Shown here: positions 33,838-44,300 of the stretch, one piece after another
Layout: every line of letters begins with the position of its first letter
Position numbering within the stretch: position 1 is the first letter of the stretch
Assembly (NCBI RefSeq): GCF_001870735.1
Contig: NZ_MORL01000017.1
Span: forward strand, 49,981-113,980
Source: Arsenicibacter rosenii
Lineage (GTDB): Bacteria; Bacteroidota; Bacteroidia; Cytophagales; Spirosomataceae
Direction: 5' to 3'
Length of the DNA: 64,000 nt
Position numbers and translations under genes: made by a program
The notes under the pieces: generated by a model
The model's database searches: none
What the model saw: only the letters and a program-made list of their open reading frames with translations
Told to the model about the DNA's origin: nothing

Positions 33838-35595
33838 ATGACAACATCGTTTGACGCAACAACCCAACAGGAAATAGACCGCTGGCTCAACGGTAATTAT
33901 GACGCTGACACCAAAGCTGCCATTCAGAAAATGCTGGATGAAGGCCAGAACACCGAACTGACCGACTCGTTCTACCGCACTCTGGAGTTCGGTACGGGCG
34001 GGCTACGGGGTATCATCGGCGTCGGCTCGAACCGGATCAACAAATACACCGTTGGCGCGGCTACCCAGGGCCTGGCTAACTACCTGAACCAGACCTTCCC
34101 GAACGAAGAAATTAAAGTGGCCATTGCCCACGACAGCCGCCGGATGTCGCCGGAATTTGCCCGCATCACCGCCGATGTCTTCTCGGCAAACGGCATTACC
34201 GTATACCTGTTCAAAGCCCTGCGCCCGACACCGGAGCTTTCGTTTGCGATCCGTCATCTGGGTTGCCACAGTGGTGTTGTGATCACAGCCTCGCACAATC
34301 CGCCGGAATACAACGGTTATAAGGCGTATTGGGTGGATGGTTCACAGGTGGTGGCCCCGCACGACAAAAACATCGTGGCGGAGGTGAATAACATTCAGTC
34401 GGTCGACGACATTAAGTTTGATGGCGTTGAGGAGCGTATCCACCTGATTGCCGAAGAGGTTGATGGTGAGTACGTGGCCCGGATCAAAACCAATGCGGTG
34501 AATCCGGATGTGATTGCGCGTCAGAAAGACCTGAGTATTGTCTTTACACCGATTCACGGGACGGGCATCACACAGGTGCCGCCGGTGCTGAATGCATTGG
34601 GTTTCAATAACGTACACATCCTCGAAGCCCAGGCAACGCCGGACGGCAACTTCCCGACGGTAGCATCGCCCAACCCGGAAGAAAAGGCCGCTATGCAGCT
34701 GGCACTTGACAAGGCACAGGAGCTGAACGCCGATCTGGTGATGGCTACTGACCCGGACGCCGACCGCGTAGGAGCAGGAGCGCGTAACCACCACGGCGAA
34801 TTTGAACTGCTGAACGGTAACCAGATGGCTAGCCTGATCATTTTCTACCTGTTGCGGGCCTGGAAAGATGCCGGTAAACTACAGGGGAAAGAGTTTGTGG
34901 CGAAGACCATCGTAACCACCGACCTCATCGACAAAATCTGCGAGCGCTACGGCGTAAAATGCTACAACACCCTGACTGGCTTTAAATACATTGCCCAGGT
35001 AATCCGCGAGCTTGAAGGCAAAGAGCAGTTTATTGGTGGCGGCGAAGAAAGCTACGGCTATCTGATCGGTGATTTCGTGCGCGATAAGGACGCTATTGCG
35101 TCCTGCGCGATGATTGCCGAGCTGACGGCCTACGCCAAAGACAACGGCCTGAGCCTGTTTGACCTGTTGATGGAAATGTATCAGGAAAACGGCTTTTACT
35201 ACGAAGGACTCGTTTCGCTGACCAAAAAAGGCAAAACCGGGGCCGAAGAAATTCAGCAGATGATGGCTGATTTCCGGGCCAACCCGCCGAAGTCAATCGC
35301 CGGTTCGGACGTTATCCGGATGGACGATTACAAGGCACTCACCCGCACCAATGTGCAGACCGGCGATGTGGAAGCAATCGAATCGGGTAAACTCGGCATT
35401 GAGTCGTCTAACGTATTGCAGTTCTTCACGGCCGATGGCAGCAAAATTTCTGCCCGCCCCTCGGGTACAGAGCCGAAGATTAAGTTCTACGTCAGCGTGG
35501 TGGAACCGCTGAACCGGAAAGAAGATTTTGACTCGGTATATGCACAACTGAAAGCAAAAGTACAGGGGATTGTGGAGGATATGAATCTGAAATAA
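33838..35595 (+). CDS. Phospho-sugar mutase (phosphoglucomutase/phosphomannomutase)
   Basis: The start at 33838 (MTTSFDATTQQEID) is set by the promoter position; 585 residues. Alpha-D-phosphohexomutase motifs are complete: FGTGGLRGIIGVGSNRIN, the catalytic Ser152 in TASHNPPEYNGYK, the metal loop TDPDADRVG, the sugar-binding GGGEESYGYL and the phosphate-binding RPSGTEPKIKFY. It interconverts 1- and 6-phosphates of glucose or mannose; the length fits the PGM2-like branch. It stands alone and ends in a family A hairpin. Confidence 0.95.
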   Translation: MTTSFDATTQQEIDRWLNGNYDADTKAAIQKMLDEGQNTELTDSFYRTLEFGTGGLRGIIGVGSNRINKYTVGAATQGLANYLNQTFPNEEIKVAIAHDSRRMSPEFARITADVFSANGITVYLFKALRPTPELSFAIRHLGCHSGVVITASHNPPEYNGYKAYWVDGSQVVAPHDKNIVAEVNNIQSVDDIKFDGVEERIHLIAEEVDGEYVARIKTNAVNPDVIARQKDLSIVFTPIHGTGITQVPPVLNALGFNNVHILEAQATPDGNFPTVASPNPEEKAAMQLALDKAQELNADLVMATDPDADRVGAGARNHHGEFELLNGNQMASLIIFYLLRAWKDAGKLQGKEFVAKTIVTTDLIDKICERYGVKCYNTLTGFKYIAQVIRELEGKEQFIGGGEESYGYLIGDFVRDKDAIASCAMIAELTAYAKDNGLSLFDLLMEMYQENGFYYEGLVSLTKKGKTGAEEIQQMMADFRANPPKSIAGSDVIRMDDYKALTRTNVQTGDVEAIESGKLGIESSNVLQFFTADGSKISARPSGTEPKIKFYVSVVEPLNRKEDFDSVYAQLKAKVQGIVEDMNLK

Positions 35596-35616
35596 GCTTC
35601 TTTGACCGGTATTTGT

Positions 35617-35654
35617 AGTGGTGGCACGACTCAAAGTCGTGCCACCACTTTTTT
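35617..35654 (+). repeat. Dispersed hairpin repeat family A, copy 2 (terminator)
   Basis: AGTGGTGGCACGACT (35617-35631), loop CAA, AGTCGTGCCACCACT (35635-35649), then a run of T to 35654. It starts 21 bases after the phosphohexomutase stop and is identical over 33 bases to copy 3. It should end transcription by the Rho-independent route. Confidence 0.9.
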
Positions 35655-35762
35655 ACGCCTGACCGGTTAAAAAAAATATAGTTTTCTGACAGTAAATTGA
35701 TCATATATGACTGCTTTTTGTCATGGTTAATAGTAAATAACCAATAAAAAATAGTCTTATTT

Positions 35763-38700
35763 ATGAAGCGTGTTTACTTGTTAAGAACTGCCAGGCTCTC
35801 GCTGCTGATGGTTCTGAGCCTGTTTGCCCTTATAGCAGTGGCACAGGACAAAAAAATTACGGGACGTGTTGTCGATGGCAACGACAATAATCCGCTGCCC
35901 GGGGCTAATGTCGTTGTAAAAGGCACATCCATCGGAGTTGCCACGGGCAGCGACGGCCGTTTCACCCTGAACGTACCAGCCGGAAAAGACGTCCTGACGA
36001 TTTCGGGCATTGGTTTTTTAGCCCAGGAGGTAACGATCGGTAACCGCACCACTATTGACGTTGTGTTATCGCCGGATGTAAAAACACTGACCGAGGTCGT
36101 GGTGACGGGCTACGGGGCACAGGCCAAAAAAGACATCACCGGTGCGGTGGCGACGGTCGATACCAAACAGCTGCTATCGGTACCGGCAACGAACGTCGGG
36201 CAGGCATTACAGGGCCGTGTGGCGGGTGTAACGGTCGGTAACGAGAACTCGCCGGGTGGCGGGGTCATGGTCCGTATCCGGGGGTTTGGTACGATCAACG
36301 ATAACTCGCCGCTGTATATCATCGACGGCACACCGACAAAAGGTAACCTGAACACCCTGAACCTGAACGATATTGAATCGATGCAGGTGCTGAAAGATGC
36401 ATCGGCGGCGTCCATCTACGGGTCACGGGCCGGTAATGGTGTCGTTATCATCACCACCAAAAAGGGGAAAGCCGGTAAACCGAAGTTTACGTACGATACC
36501 TACTATGGCACACAGCGTCCGGGCAAATTACTGAGCATGCTGAATACGCAGGAGTATGCACAGCTCGTCTGGGAATCGCGGACCAACTCAAAAGCGGTGG
36601 GGACCAACGGCTATCCGGTTCATTCACAGTTTGGTAACGGCGCAACCCCGGTCATTCCGGACTACATTTTCCCGAGTGGTGCTTCGGCCAGCGATCCGCG
36701 CGTGGCGCAGGATGCCAATGGCAATTACATCAACTACTCGACAAACATTGACGCGGCCGATTTCAACAAAACCAAATGGCTCATTACCAAGGCGAACAAA
36801 ACGGGTACCAACTGGCTGGACGAAATCTTTGATCCGGCTCCGATTCAGAACCATCAGCTGGGTGTATCAGGCGGTAATGAAGGCGGTCGGTATGCCATGT
36901 CGCTGAACTACTTCGATCAGCAAGGGATCATGAAATACACCAACTACAAGCGGTACTCGCTCCGGGCGAATACGGAGTTCAACGTAACGAAGCGGGTACG
37001 GATCGGCGAAAATTTCCAGGCGGCTTTCGGGCAGCGGGTAAACCAGCCAAACGGCAACGGGAACGAAAGTAACCCGGTTTCGTTTGCATACCGGATTCAG
37101 CCCATTATCCCTGTTTATGACGTAGCGGGTAATTTTGCCGGTACACGTGGCGGAGACCTTGATAACGCCTTCAACCCAATGGCGGACCTGTACCGCAATA
37201 AAGACAACGTACAGAAAGAAATGCGCTTCTTCGGCAATGCCTATGCCGAGGTCGATCTGCTGAAAAACCTGGTCGCCCGCACCAGTTTCGGGATCGACTA
37301 TAACCTGTTTAACTTCCGGAACTACTCCATCCGGAACATCGAAGCTGCCGAAGCCAGAGGATCAAACAGCCTGACAACCAACAATAACTATGAGTGGACA
37401 TGGACGTGGTATAATACGCTGACGTACAATTTCAACCTGGGTGAAAATCACCGCTTCAACATTATCGCGGGGACCGAGGCCATCAAAAACTATTTTGAGT
37501 TCTTCGATGCCAGCCGGACCAACTTCGCCGTTGACGATATCGAAAACCGCTACCTGAGTGCCGGTACGGGTGTGCAGACCAACAATGGCGGGGCTTCTAA
37601 CTGGCGTCTGGCGTCTGAGTTTGCGAAACTGAACTACGCGCTCGGTGATAAGTACCTGCTCGACGTTACAGTGCGCCGTGACCGGTCGTCGCGCTTCGCG
37701 AAAGAATACCGCTCGGCGTTCTTCCCGGCCGTGAGTGCGGGCTGGCGTCTGTCAAAAGAAGCGTTCCTGCAACCAATGACCTGGATCAATGACCTGAAAC
37801 TTCGGGTTGGTTACGGGCAAACAGGTAACCAGGAAATCGGTAACTATAACCCGTATACCCAGTTCAGTACCAACCCGATTACGTCATTCTACGACATTAA
37901 CGGGTCACGGACATCAGCAACCCCGGGTTATGAGCTGACGCAGTTTGGTAACGCAAAGGCAAAATGGGAGACCACTACCAGTACTAACATTGGTCTCGAC
38001 GGCTCATTCCTGAACAACAAGCTCAATGTGACATTAGACTGGTATACCCGGAAAACAAGCGATATGTTATTCCCGGTACAGGCTCCCCTGACGCAGGGCG
38101 TGGCCACGACTCCTTTCCAGAATATCGGGGCCATGACCAACAAAGGGGTCGACCTGATGCTGGGCTACAGCGGCAAAACAGGGGTAAAAGACCTGACCTA
38201 CGATGTTAATTTTAACTTCGGCACGTACCGTAATGAGGTTACCAAAACTACCGGAGATCCTAAAACGCAGTACTTCGGTATCAACGACGAACGGATTCAG
38301 AACTTTGTCGTGACGCAGCAGGGTTATCCGATTTCATCGTTCTTTGGATATACCATCGACGGGATTTTCCAGAGTGATGAAGAAGCCAAACAACACCCTG
38401 TGCAGTTTGGCAATGCCGCCAGCGAAAATAAAGCCGGCCGTTTCAAATTCCGCGACGTCAACGGCGATGGGGTGATCAACACCGGTGACTTGTCAATTAT
38501 CGGCAACCCGCACCCTGATTTTACGTATGGTCTGAACCTGAGTGTGAACTATAAAAACTTTGGGTTTACGTTCTTCGGGCAAGGCATACAGGGTAACCAG
38601 ATTTTTAACTATACGAAATACTGGACAGATTTTCCGACGTTCGGCGGCAACCGCAGTACCCGGATGCTGTATCAGTCGTGGCGCCCGGGTAAAACCGACG

Positions 38701-39023
38701 CTGTTCTGCCACAGTTGGTGTCATCGGATCAGGTGAGTATTCAGCCATCGACCTACTATCTGGAGGATGGATCGTATTTCCGCTTCAAAAACATCCAGCT
38801 GACCTACCGCATTCCGGTTGCCTTGTTGTCGAAACTGGGGCTGAGCCAGGCATCAGTCTATGTGCAGGGCCAAAACCTGGCGACGTTTACCAAGTATTCC
38901 GGTATGGATCCTGAGGTGAACCTGCGTAGCTATTCAGCCGGAAACGACCGTCAGATCGGTGTCGACGGCGGTATGTACCCGGTTGCCAAAACGTACCTGG
39001 TTGGTTTAAACCTAAGCTTCTAA
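35763..39023 (+). CDS. SusC/RagA-family TonB-linked outer-membrane transporter (pair 2)
   Basis: The 1086-residue protein has a signal peptide (to about VAQ), a carboxypeptidase-regulatory-like domain (~28-108, ITGRVVDGNDNNPLPGANVVVKG), the TonB-box-like TLTEVVVTGYG, and a plug (~120-240, PLYIIDGTPTK, SMQVLKDASAASIYGSRAGNGVVIITTKKG). The beta-barrel ends YLVGLNLSF. It partners the SusD lipoprotein encoded 14 bases downstream. No degradative enzyme is encoded nearby; the substrate is unknown. The pair is bracketed by identical family A repeats. An inverted repeat, ATGAC (35707-35711) / GTCAT (35720-35724), lies upstream and might be an operator. Confidence 0.95.
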   Translation: MKRVYLLRTARLSLLMVLSLFALIAVAQDKKITGRVVDGNDNNPLPGANVVVKGTSIGVATGSDGRFTLNVPAGKDVLTISGIGFLAQEVTIGNRTTIDVVLSPDVKTLTEVVVTGYGAQAKKDITGAVATVDTKQLLSVPATNVGQALQGRVAGVTVGNENSPGGGVMVRIRGFGTINDNSPLYIIDGTPTKGNLNTLNLNDIESMQVLKDASAASIYGSRAGNGVVIITTKKGKAGKPKFTYDTYYGTQRPGKLLSMLNTQEYAQLVWESRTNSKAVGTNGYPVHSQFGNGATPVIPDYIFPSGASASDPRVAQDANGNYINYSTNIDAADFNKTKWLITKANKTGTNWLDEIFDPAPIQNHQLGVSGGNEGGRYAMSLNYFDQQGIMKYTNYKRYSLRANTEFNVTKRVRIGENFQAAFGQRVNQPNGNGNESNPVSFAYRIQPIIPVYDVAGNFAGTRGGDLDNAFNPMADLYRNKDNVQKEMRFFGNAYAEVDLLKNLVARTSFGIDYNLFNFRNYSIRNIEAAEARGSNSLTTNNNYEWTWTWYNTLTYNFNLGENHRFNIIAGTEAIKNYFEFFDASRTNFAVDDIENRYLSAGTGVQTNNGGASNWRLASEFAKLNYALGDKYLLDVTVRRDRSSRFAKEYRSAFFPAVSAGWRLSKEAFLQPMTWINDLKLRVGYGQTGNQEIGNYNPYTQFSTNPITSFYDINGSRTSATPGYELTQFGNAKAKWETTTSTNIGLDGSFLNNKLNVTLDWYTRKTSDMLFPVQAPLTQGVATTPFQNIGAMTNKGVDLMLGYSGKTGVKDLTYDVNFNFGTYRNEVTKTTGDPKTQYFGINDERIQNFVVTQQGYPISSFFGYTIDGIFQSDEEAKQHPVQFGNAASENKAGRFKFRDVNGDGVINTGDLSIIGNPHPDFTYGLNLSVNYKNFGFTFFGQGIQGNQIFNYTKYWTDFPTFGGNRSTRMLYQSWRPGKTDAVLPQLVSSDQVSIQPSTYYLEDGSYFRFKNIQLTYRIPVALLSKLGLSQASVYVQGQNLATFTKYSGMDPEVNLRSYSAGNDRQIGVDGGMYPVAKTYLVGLNLSF

Positions 39024-39037
39024 TCTGACATCAATCC

Positions 39038-40765
39038 ATGAAAAAGATAACCGTATCTCTTCTTCTGCTCAGCGGGGTTTTCGCTACGTCCTGCTCCGAT
39101 AAATTTCTTGACGTACAACCCAAAGCCGCTTTGTCGTCGACGGCGCTGCAAAATAAGGCGGGGGTAAATGCCTTGCTGATCGGTGCGTATGCCCTGCTGG
39201 ATGGCTGGGCCACGCCCGAAGGAGCATACCGTTCCTATCAGGTGGGAGCCGATAACTGGGTATATGGCAGTGTGGCATCTGATGATGCCTACAAGGGCAC
39301 CATTGCCGGTGACCAGCCACCAATTTCGCTCATCGAACAGGGCAATATCCAGTCGGACAACATTTATTTCCGTGGCAAATGGCGGGGGATGTACGATGGA
39401 ATTGCCCGGACAAACGACGTATTGCAGGTACTCGCTCTGGCCAAAGACCTGACCGATGCCGAGGCGAAACAGGTCATTGCCGAGGCCCGTTTCCTGCGCG
39501 GCCACTACCACTTTGAGCTCAAAAAGATGTATAACAATGTGGTGTACATCGACGAGAAAACGTACGATCCGAATAACCTCGAAAGCACAAAGCTGCCCAA
39601 TACCACGGATATATGGCCAAAAATTGTGGATGATCTGAAGGCAGCCTATGATGTGCTGCCGGCGAAACAAACGCAGGTTGGCCGGCCGACAAAGTGGGCG
39701 GCCGCAGCTGATCTGGCCAAGGCGTATCTGTACCAGAAAAAATATGCCGAAGCCAAAACGCTTCTGGAAGCCATTGTGGCCAGTAACCAGTACAAGCTGA
39801 TGGATCGTTACCACGATAACTTCAAAGCCACGACAAACAACAATACCGAATCAATTTTTGAGATTCAGTATTCGGTAAACGACGGGGCGTCGGGTGGCGA
39901 AAACGGAAATGCCGGATCAACCCTCAACTACCCATATGGTGGAGGTGGCGTAACGACCTGCTGCGGTTTCTTCCAGCCATCACAGAACCTCGTAAATGCC
40001 TTCAAAACCGATGCCAATGGGCTGCCGCTACCGGATACGTTCAACGCCGATGACGTGAAGAACGATCAGGGTATTGAGTCGACGGCCGCCTTTACGCCGG
40101 AAACCCGCACTCTCGACCCGCGCCTCGACTGGACGGTTGGCCGTCGTGGTATCCCGTATCTGGACTGGGGCGTACACCCGGGCAAGGCCTATGTGCGTGA
40201 TCAGGCGTATGGCGGACCCTATTCGCCGAAGAAGCACGTCATGTATCGTTCAGATGTGGGTACCAACACCTTTGCCGGTAACCCGCGGCTGAACGCCAAT
40301 AACTATCGCCTGATCCGTTACTCACACGTACTGCTGTGGCTGGCCGAAATTGAGGTAGAAATCGGGGACCTGGAAAAAGCCAGAGGGTATGTAAACCAGA
40401 TTCGCCGTCGTGCTGCCAATCCGGATGGCTGGGTGAAAAACGCAGACGGGACACCGGCCGCCAACTACCTCATTAAGGAGTATACGGCCGCCTGGACCGA
40501 TAAGGCGGCAGCCCGCAAGGCCGTTCAGTTTGAGCAGCGTCTGGAGTTTGCGATGGAAGGGCACCGCCGGTTCGACCTGGTTCGCTGGGGCATTGCCGAT
40601 CAGGTATTAAACACCTACTATTCGGCCGAAGCCAAAAAACGGTCATATCTGAACGGTGTGCAGTTTGTAAAAGGCAAACACGAATACTTCCCGATTCCGT
40701 TGCAGGAAATTCTGAACAGCCAGAAAGACGGTAAACCGACACTGACGCAGAATCCGGGGTATTAA
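39038..40765 (+). CDS. SusD/RagB-family surface lipoprotein (pair 2)
   Basis: The 575-residue protein has lipobox FATSC and mature start CSDKFLDVQPK, typical of SusD with surface-export residues after the cysteine. TPR-like helices with AEARFLRGHYHFELKKMY, WAAAADLAKAYLYQKKYAEAKTLLE and the C-terminal FEQRLEFAMEGHRRFDLVRWG and YFPIPLQEILNS are diagnostic of SusD_RagB proteins. It belongs to a different SusD branch from pair 1. It binds substrate at the cell surface for SusC 2. Confidence 0.95.
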   Translation: MKKITVSLLLLSGVFATSCSDKFLDVQPKAALSSTALQNKAGVNALLIGAYALLDGWATPEGAYRSYQVGADNWVYGSVASDDAYKGTIAGDQPPISLIEQGNIQSDNIYFRGKWRGMYDGIARTNDVLQVLALAKDLTDAEAKQVIAEARFLRGHYHFELKKMYNNVVYIDEKTYDPNNLESTKLPNTTDIWPKIVDDLKAAYDVLPAKQTQVGRPTKWAAAADLAKAYLYQKKYAEAKTLLEAIVASNQYKLMDRYHDNFKATTNNNTESIFEIQYSVNDGASGGENGNAGSTLNYPYGGGGVTTCCGFFQPSQNLVNAFKTDANGLPLPDTFNADDVKNDQGIESTAAFTPETRTLDPRLDWTVGRRGIPYLDWGVHPGKAYVRDQAYGGPYSPKKHVMYRSDVGTNTFAGNPRLNANNYRLIRYSHVLLWLAEIEVEIGDLEKARGYVNQIRRRAANPDGWVKNADGTPAANYLIKEYTAAWTDKAAARKAVQFEQRLEFAMEGHRRFDLVRWGIADQVLNTYYSAEAKKRSYLNGVQFVKGKHEYFPIPLQEILNSQKDGKPTLTQNPGY

Positions 40766-40785
40766 TCGCTGATGTCTTATGCAGT

Positions 40786-40824
40786 AGTGGTGGCACGACT
40801 CAAAGTCGTGCCACCACTTTTTTT
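40786..40824 (+). repeat. Dispersed hairpin repeat family A, copy 3 (terminator)
   Basis: The same 33 bases as copy 2: AGTGGTGGCACGACT (40786-40800), CAA, AGTCGTGCCACCACT (40804-40818), then T to 40824. It begins 20 bases after the SusD stop. Confidence 0.9.
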
Positions 40825-40880
40825 GCCCAAATCCAACGATTCGCCCCTGATTCGGGTCATACAGGAAATAGGAAATACCA

Positions 40881-41303
40881 ATGAACAACAAACTATACCT
40901 GTTATTGGCTGTATGCATTTTTTCGGGAGCCTGTTCTGATAAAGCGCTGGAATCAATGGCAACGCCCGCCGGTTTAACAGGGACCTGGATCGAAAAAACA
41001 AACCGGAAAGATACACTCGTCTTCAATCAGGCTATTGCTGCGGGGCTAACCGAAGGCAATCTGCTGGTAAAACGGGGAAAAGAACTGACGGCAGAAGGAT
41101 ACCTGCTGCCGAAAATCGGTAGCGGATTGTATACCTACTACATTAAGGACGACGAAATTTACCTGCTCAACATGCTTTCGTCTTCGTCGGTTTACACCAG
41201 TTATCCCATCGGTCAGTCACAGGGTGAGCTGAAGGTGGGTAACTTTTTTGAGCTGGGGTTTAACAAGCCTCACACGGCCATCCGGACGTTTGTGCGTCTG
41301 TAA
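40881..41303 (+). CDS. Small lipoprotein of unknown function
   Basis: The 140-residue protein has lipobox FSGAC and mature start CSDKALES, the same C-S-D-K opening as SusD 2, so it is probably exported to the cell surface. LTGTWIEKTNRKDTLVFNQ and YYIKDDEIYLLNML resemble lipocalin-like small beta-barrels found in Bacteroidota lipoproteins. I do not recognise a named family with confidence. It lies between SusCD 2 and the sensor kinase, separated from SusD by a terminator. Confidence 0.75.
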   Translation: MNNKLYLLLAVCIFSGACSDKALESMATPAGLTGTWIEKTNRKDTLVFNQAIAAGLTEGNLLVKRGKELTAEGYLLPKIGSGLYTYYIKDDEIYLLNMLSSSSVYTSYPIGQSQGELKVGNFFELGFNKPHTAIRTFVRL

Positions 41304-41338
41304 AGACCGGTTTCACATCTTTATGCGAGGCCGTTGGG

Positions 41339-41369
41339 TTGTCTTCCTCTGAAAGGATTGCCACCTTTG
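41339..41369 (+). promoter_or_regulatory. Candidate promoter of the propeller sensor kinase operon
   Basis: TTG (41339-41341), 20 bases, CACCTTTG (41362-41369), a near match to TAnnTTTG, 22 bases before the ATG at 41392. Confidence 0.42.
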
Positions 41370-41391
41370 CTTTTATGATTGCAGAAACGTC

Positions 41392-44300
41392 ATGAAAGAC
41401 ATGCGGATTGGTTTGGTCGGGGTATTCATCGGCTGGCTGCTGATATGGCCGGGGCGGCTCCACGCCCAATGGACCGATGTATCGTTTGAACACTATACCA
41501 CCGACGAGGGCCTGTCAAGCAATTACATCACGGCGCTGCTGAAAGACCGGCGCGGATTTCTCTGGATCGGTACCAGTAATGGCCTCAACCGGTTCGACGG
41601 ACTACATTTTAAGGCGTATAAACGAACGCATAGCTATTACCGGAAAGATAAAGACGGATTGCTGGGTAATTATGTGGTAAACCACGGGCTAACCGAAGCG
41701 CCGGATGGCTTCCTGTGGGTATCAACCAACCGCGGACTCTACCGGTTTGATCCGGTTCGGGAGCGGTTTCAGGTTATTCCGATGCCGTCGCTCAGCGATC
41801 AGCTGGCGGATAATGACTTCGTATCGCCGCTTGCCATTGATCGGCAAGGAGATGGCTGGTTCTCGACGAAAGAACAGCTATACCGCATCGATCTGAAAAC
41901 CCTGGCACTGACCGCCTTTCCCGTGCCGTTTGTGGAGCCGAACAGTTATGCCGATCCGTTTTTTGACCAGTCGGGTCACTTCTGGGTGCAACACGAAGGG
42001 GCACTCTACCGCTTCAATCCCCATACCCGGCAATACACCCATATCATCGGAAATGACAGGAACCATCCCGATCAGCAGGTATGGGTATCGACCCTGTACC
42101 AGACACCTCAGCAAACGCTTTTTGTACTGTTCTACAACCGTGGGCCGATGGCTTACGATCCGGTGACAGACCGGTTATTGCCCTTGCCCGGAACCGATGC
42201 CGGTGCGCTGAGTATGACCGCTGATCAGCAGCCGGGCGGTGAACCGTTTTTCTGGCTGGGGGATACACGTCGCGGGCTGGTCGTTTACGTACCGTCGCAG
42301 CAAAAAACGCTGCCGGTGCGGTCGCAGACACAGGACCCGATGAGCCATAACGGCGGCGTGGTAGGCTGCTTATACCGTGATCCGAAGTCGGGTATTGTCT
42401 GGATCGGGACCAACAAAGGGCTGGAAAAGGTCGATCCGTTTGCCATTAAATTCAGGCGGGAACTGCTCCGTAGCCGGACACCCGTTAACACAACCGGTGA
42501 TTTTATTCCTGTCGTACAGCAAGACAACCGGCAAGATGACCGATACTGGCTCCTCGTCCGCGAAAAAGGACTGTATGTCTGGCAGCGGGGCAAAGACGAA
42601 CCGCACCTGGTACCGTTTCCGGAAGAACCGGCTGAACGGGATGTCCGCGGACTGACGCAGGACCACGATGGCAACGTCTGGATCGGGACGAACAATGGCG
42701 TGTTTATCTACAATCCGTCCCGGAAAAGCTGGCGTTCAGCCCTGAAAGGGCATTTTATTCAGACGCTCTGCCTCGACGACAAAGGCCGTGTCTGGATTGG
42801 TGCCGGTAAGGGAAGGCTCTTTTATGCCGATCCGTTGACAGACCGGATTGAGCCCCGGGCACTGTTGTGGCCCAACGAGGAGCCTATTAATTTCGGCAGT
42901 ATGCTGGCCGACCGGCAGCACCGTATCTGGATACACACGTTTGAGGGGCTTTTTCTGTTCGATCCCGACCGCAACATGCTGCGGAAGCTCAGGCTGAAAA
43001 CCGCCCGTCCGGTTATTCAGACGTCGGATCGCTTACAGAGCAGCTTTCATGTTGACCGTCAGGGACGTATCTGGCAGTCGGGCATTGGCTTTGTTGTCTG
43101 TGCGGATAGCAACGGCCATGTGCTTTCGACGTACTTACTCGAAAATGGGCTGTTGGCTGACCACGTGTTCGGCATCCAGGACGATAACCGGGGACATATC
43201 TGGATGATGACGGACAACATGCTGCATGAACTGGACCCCGCCACCGGCCGTTTCCGGTATTACGACAAGGGAAACGGCTTGATTGAAAAAGCTGTATTTA
43301 TGCCGTCAGCGATTACAGTTAACCGGCAGGGTGAGTTATTTTTTGGCTTCCAGGGGGCTTTTAACTATGTGCACCCCGACCGGTTACGCCGGAATAGCCT
43401 GCCGCCTCCGGTGGTCGTTACCGGGGTCAGGGTGAACAACCAGCGCCGGATCTGGCATCCCGGCGAAACGCTGGCCCTGCATCCCGGCGAAACAACCCTG
43501 ACCGTTGAATTCGCAGCCCTGAACTTCAGCCGGGCCCAGCACAATCGCTATACCTATCAGCTCACAGGCTTCGACCGGAAACCCGTTGATACCGACAATC
43601 AGCAGGCGACGTACACCAATCTGGCTCCCGGTCATTATGCGCTGGTGATCAAGGCCGCTAACAACGACGGCGTCTGGAACACAACCGGTCTTACGATACC
43701 GGTTGAGGTTATCCCGGCTTATTACCAGACGTGGTGGTTTACCCTGTTGATTATCGCGCTGCTGGCGGGAGCAGGCTATCTGGCGTACCGGTACCGCTCG
43801 CAGCAGAAAGCCCGTATCGAAGCCATCCGGAACCGGATAGCCAAGGATTTACACGATGATATGGGGTCAACGTTAAGCAGTATCCGGATCTTCAGTGATG
43901 TGTTGCAGTTACAACTGACCGGGTCTGCCCCTGAGGCTATACCGGTTTTACAACGTATCAGCCAGAGTGCTACCAGTTTGTCGGAGTCGATGCAGGACAT
44001 TATCTGGACGATACGGACCCATCAGGATACGCTGGATGACGTGGTGATCCGGATGCGGGAGTTTGGGTTGAAAATGGCCGAAGCCAGAGACATTGCCTTC
44101 CGGATGGACGTTATGGAAAGCTTTCAGCCGCTGAAACCCGACATGGCACAGCGTCGTAACCTGTACCTGATTTTTAAGGAAAGTATCAACAATGCCATTA
44201 AATATGCCCAATGCACGGCCATCAACGTTGATCTGCGGGTCATCCACGGGCAGCTGCAACTGACGATTCAGGACAACGGACAGGGCTTTGACCCGGCAAC

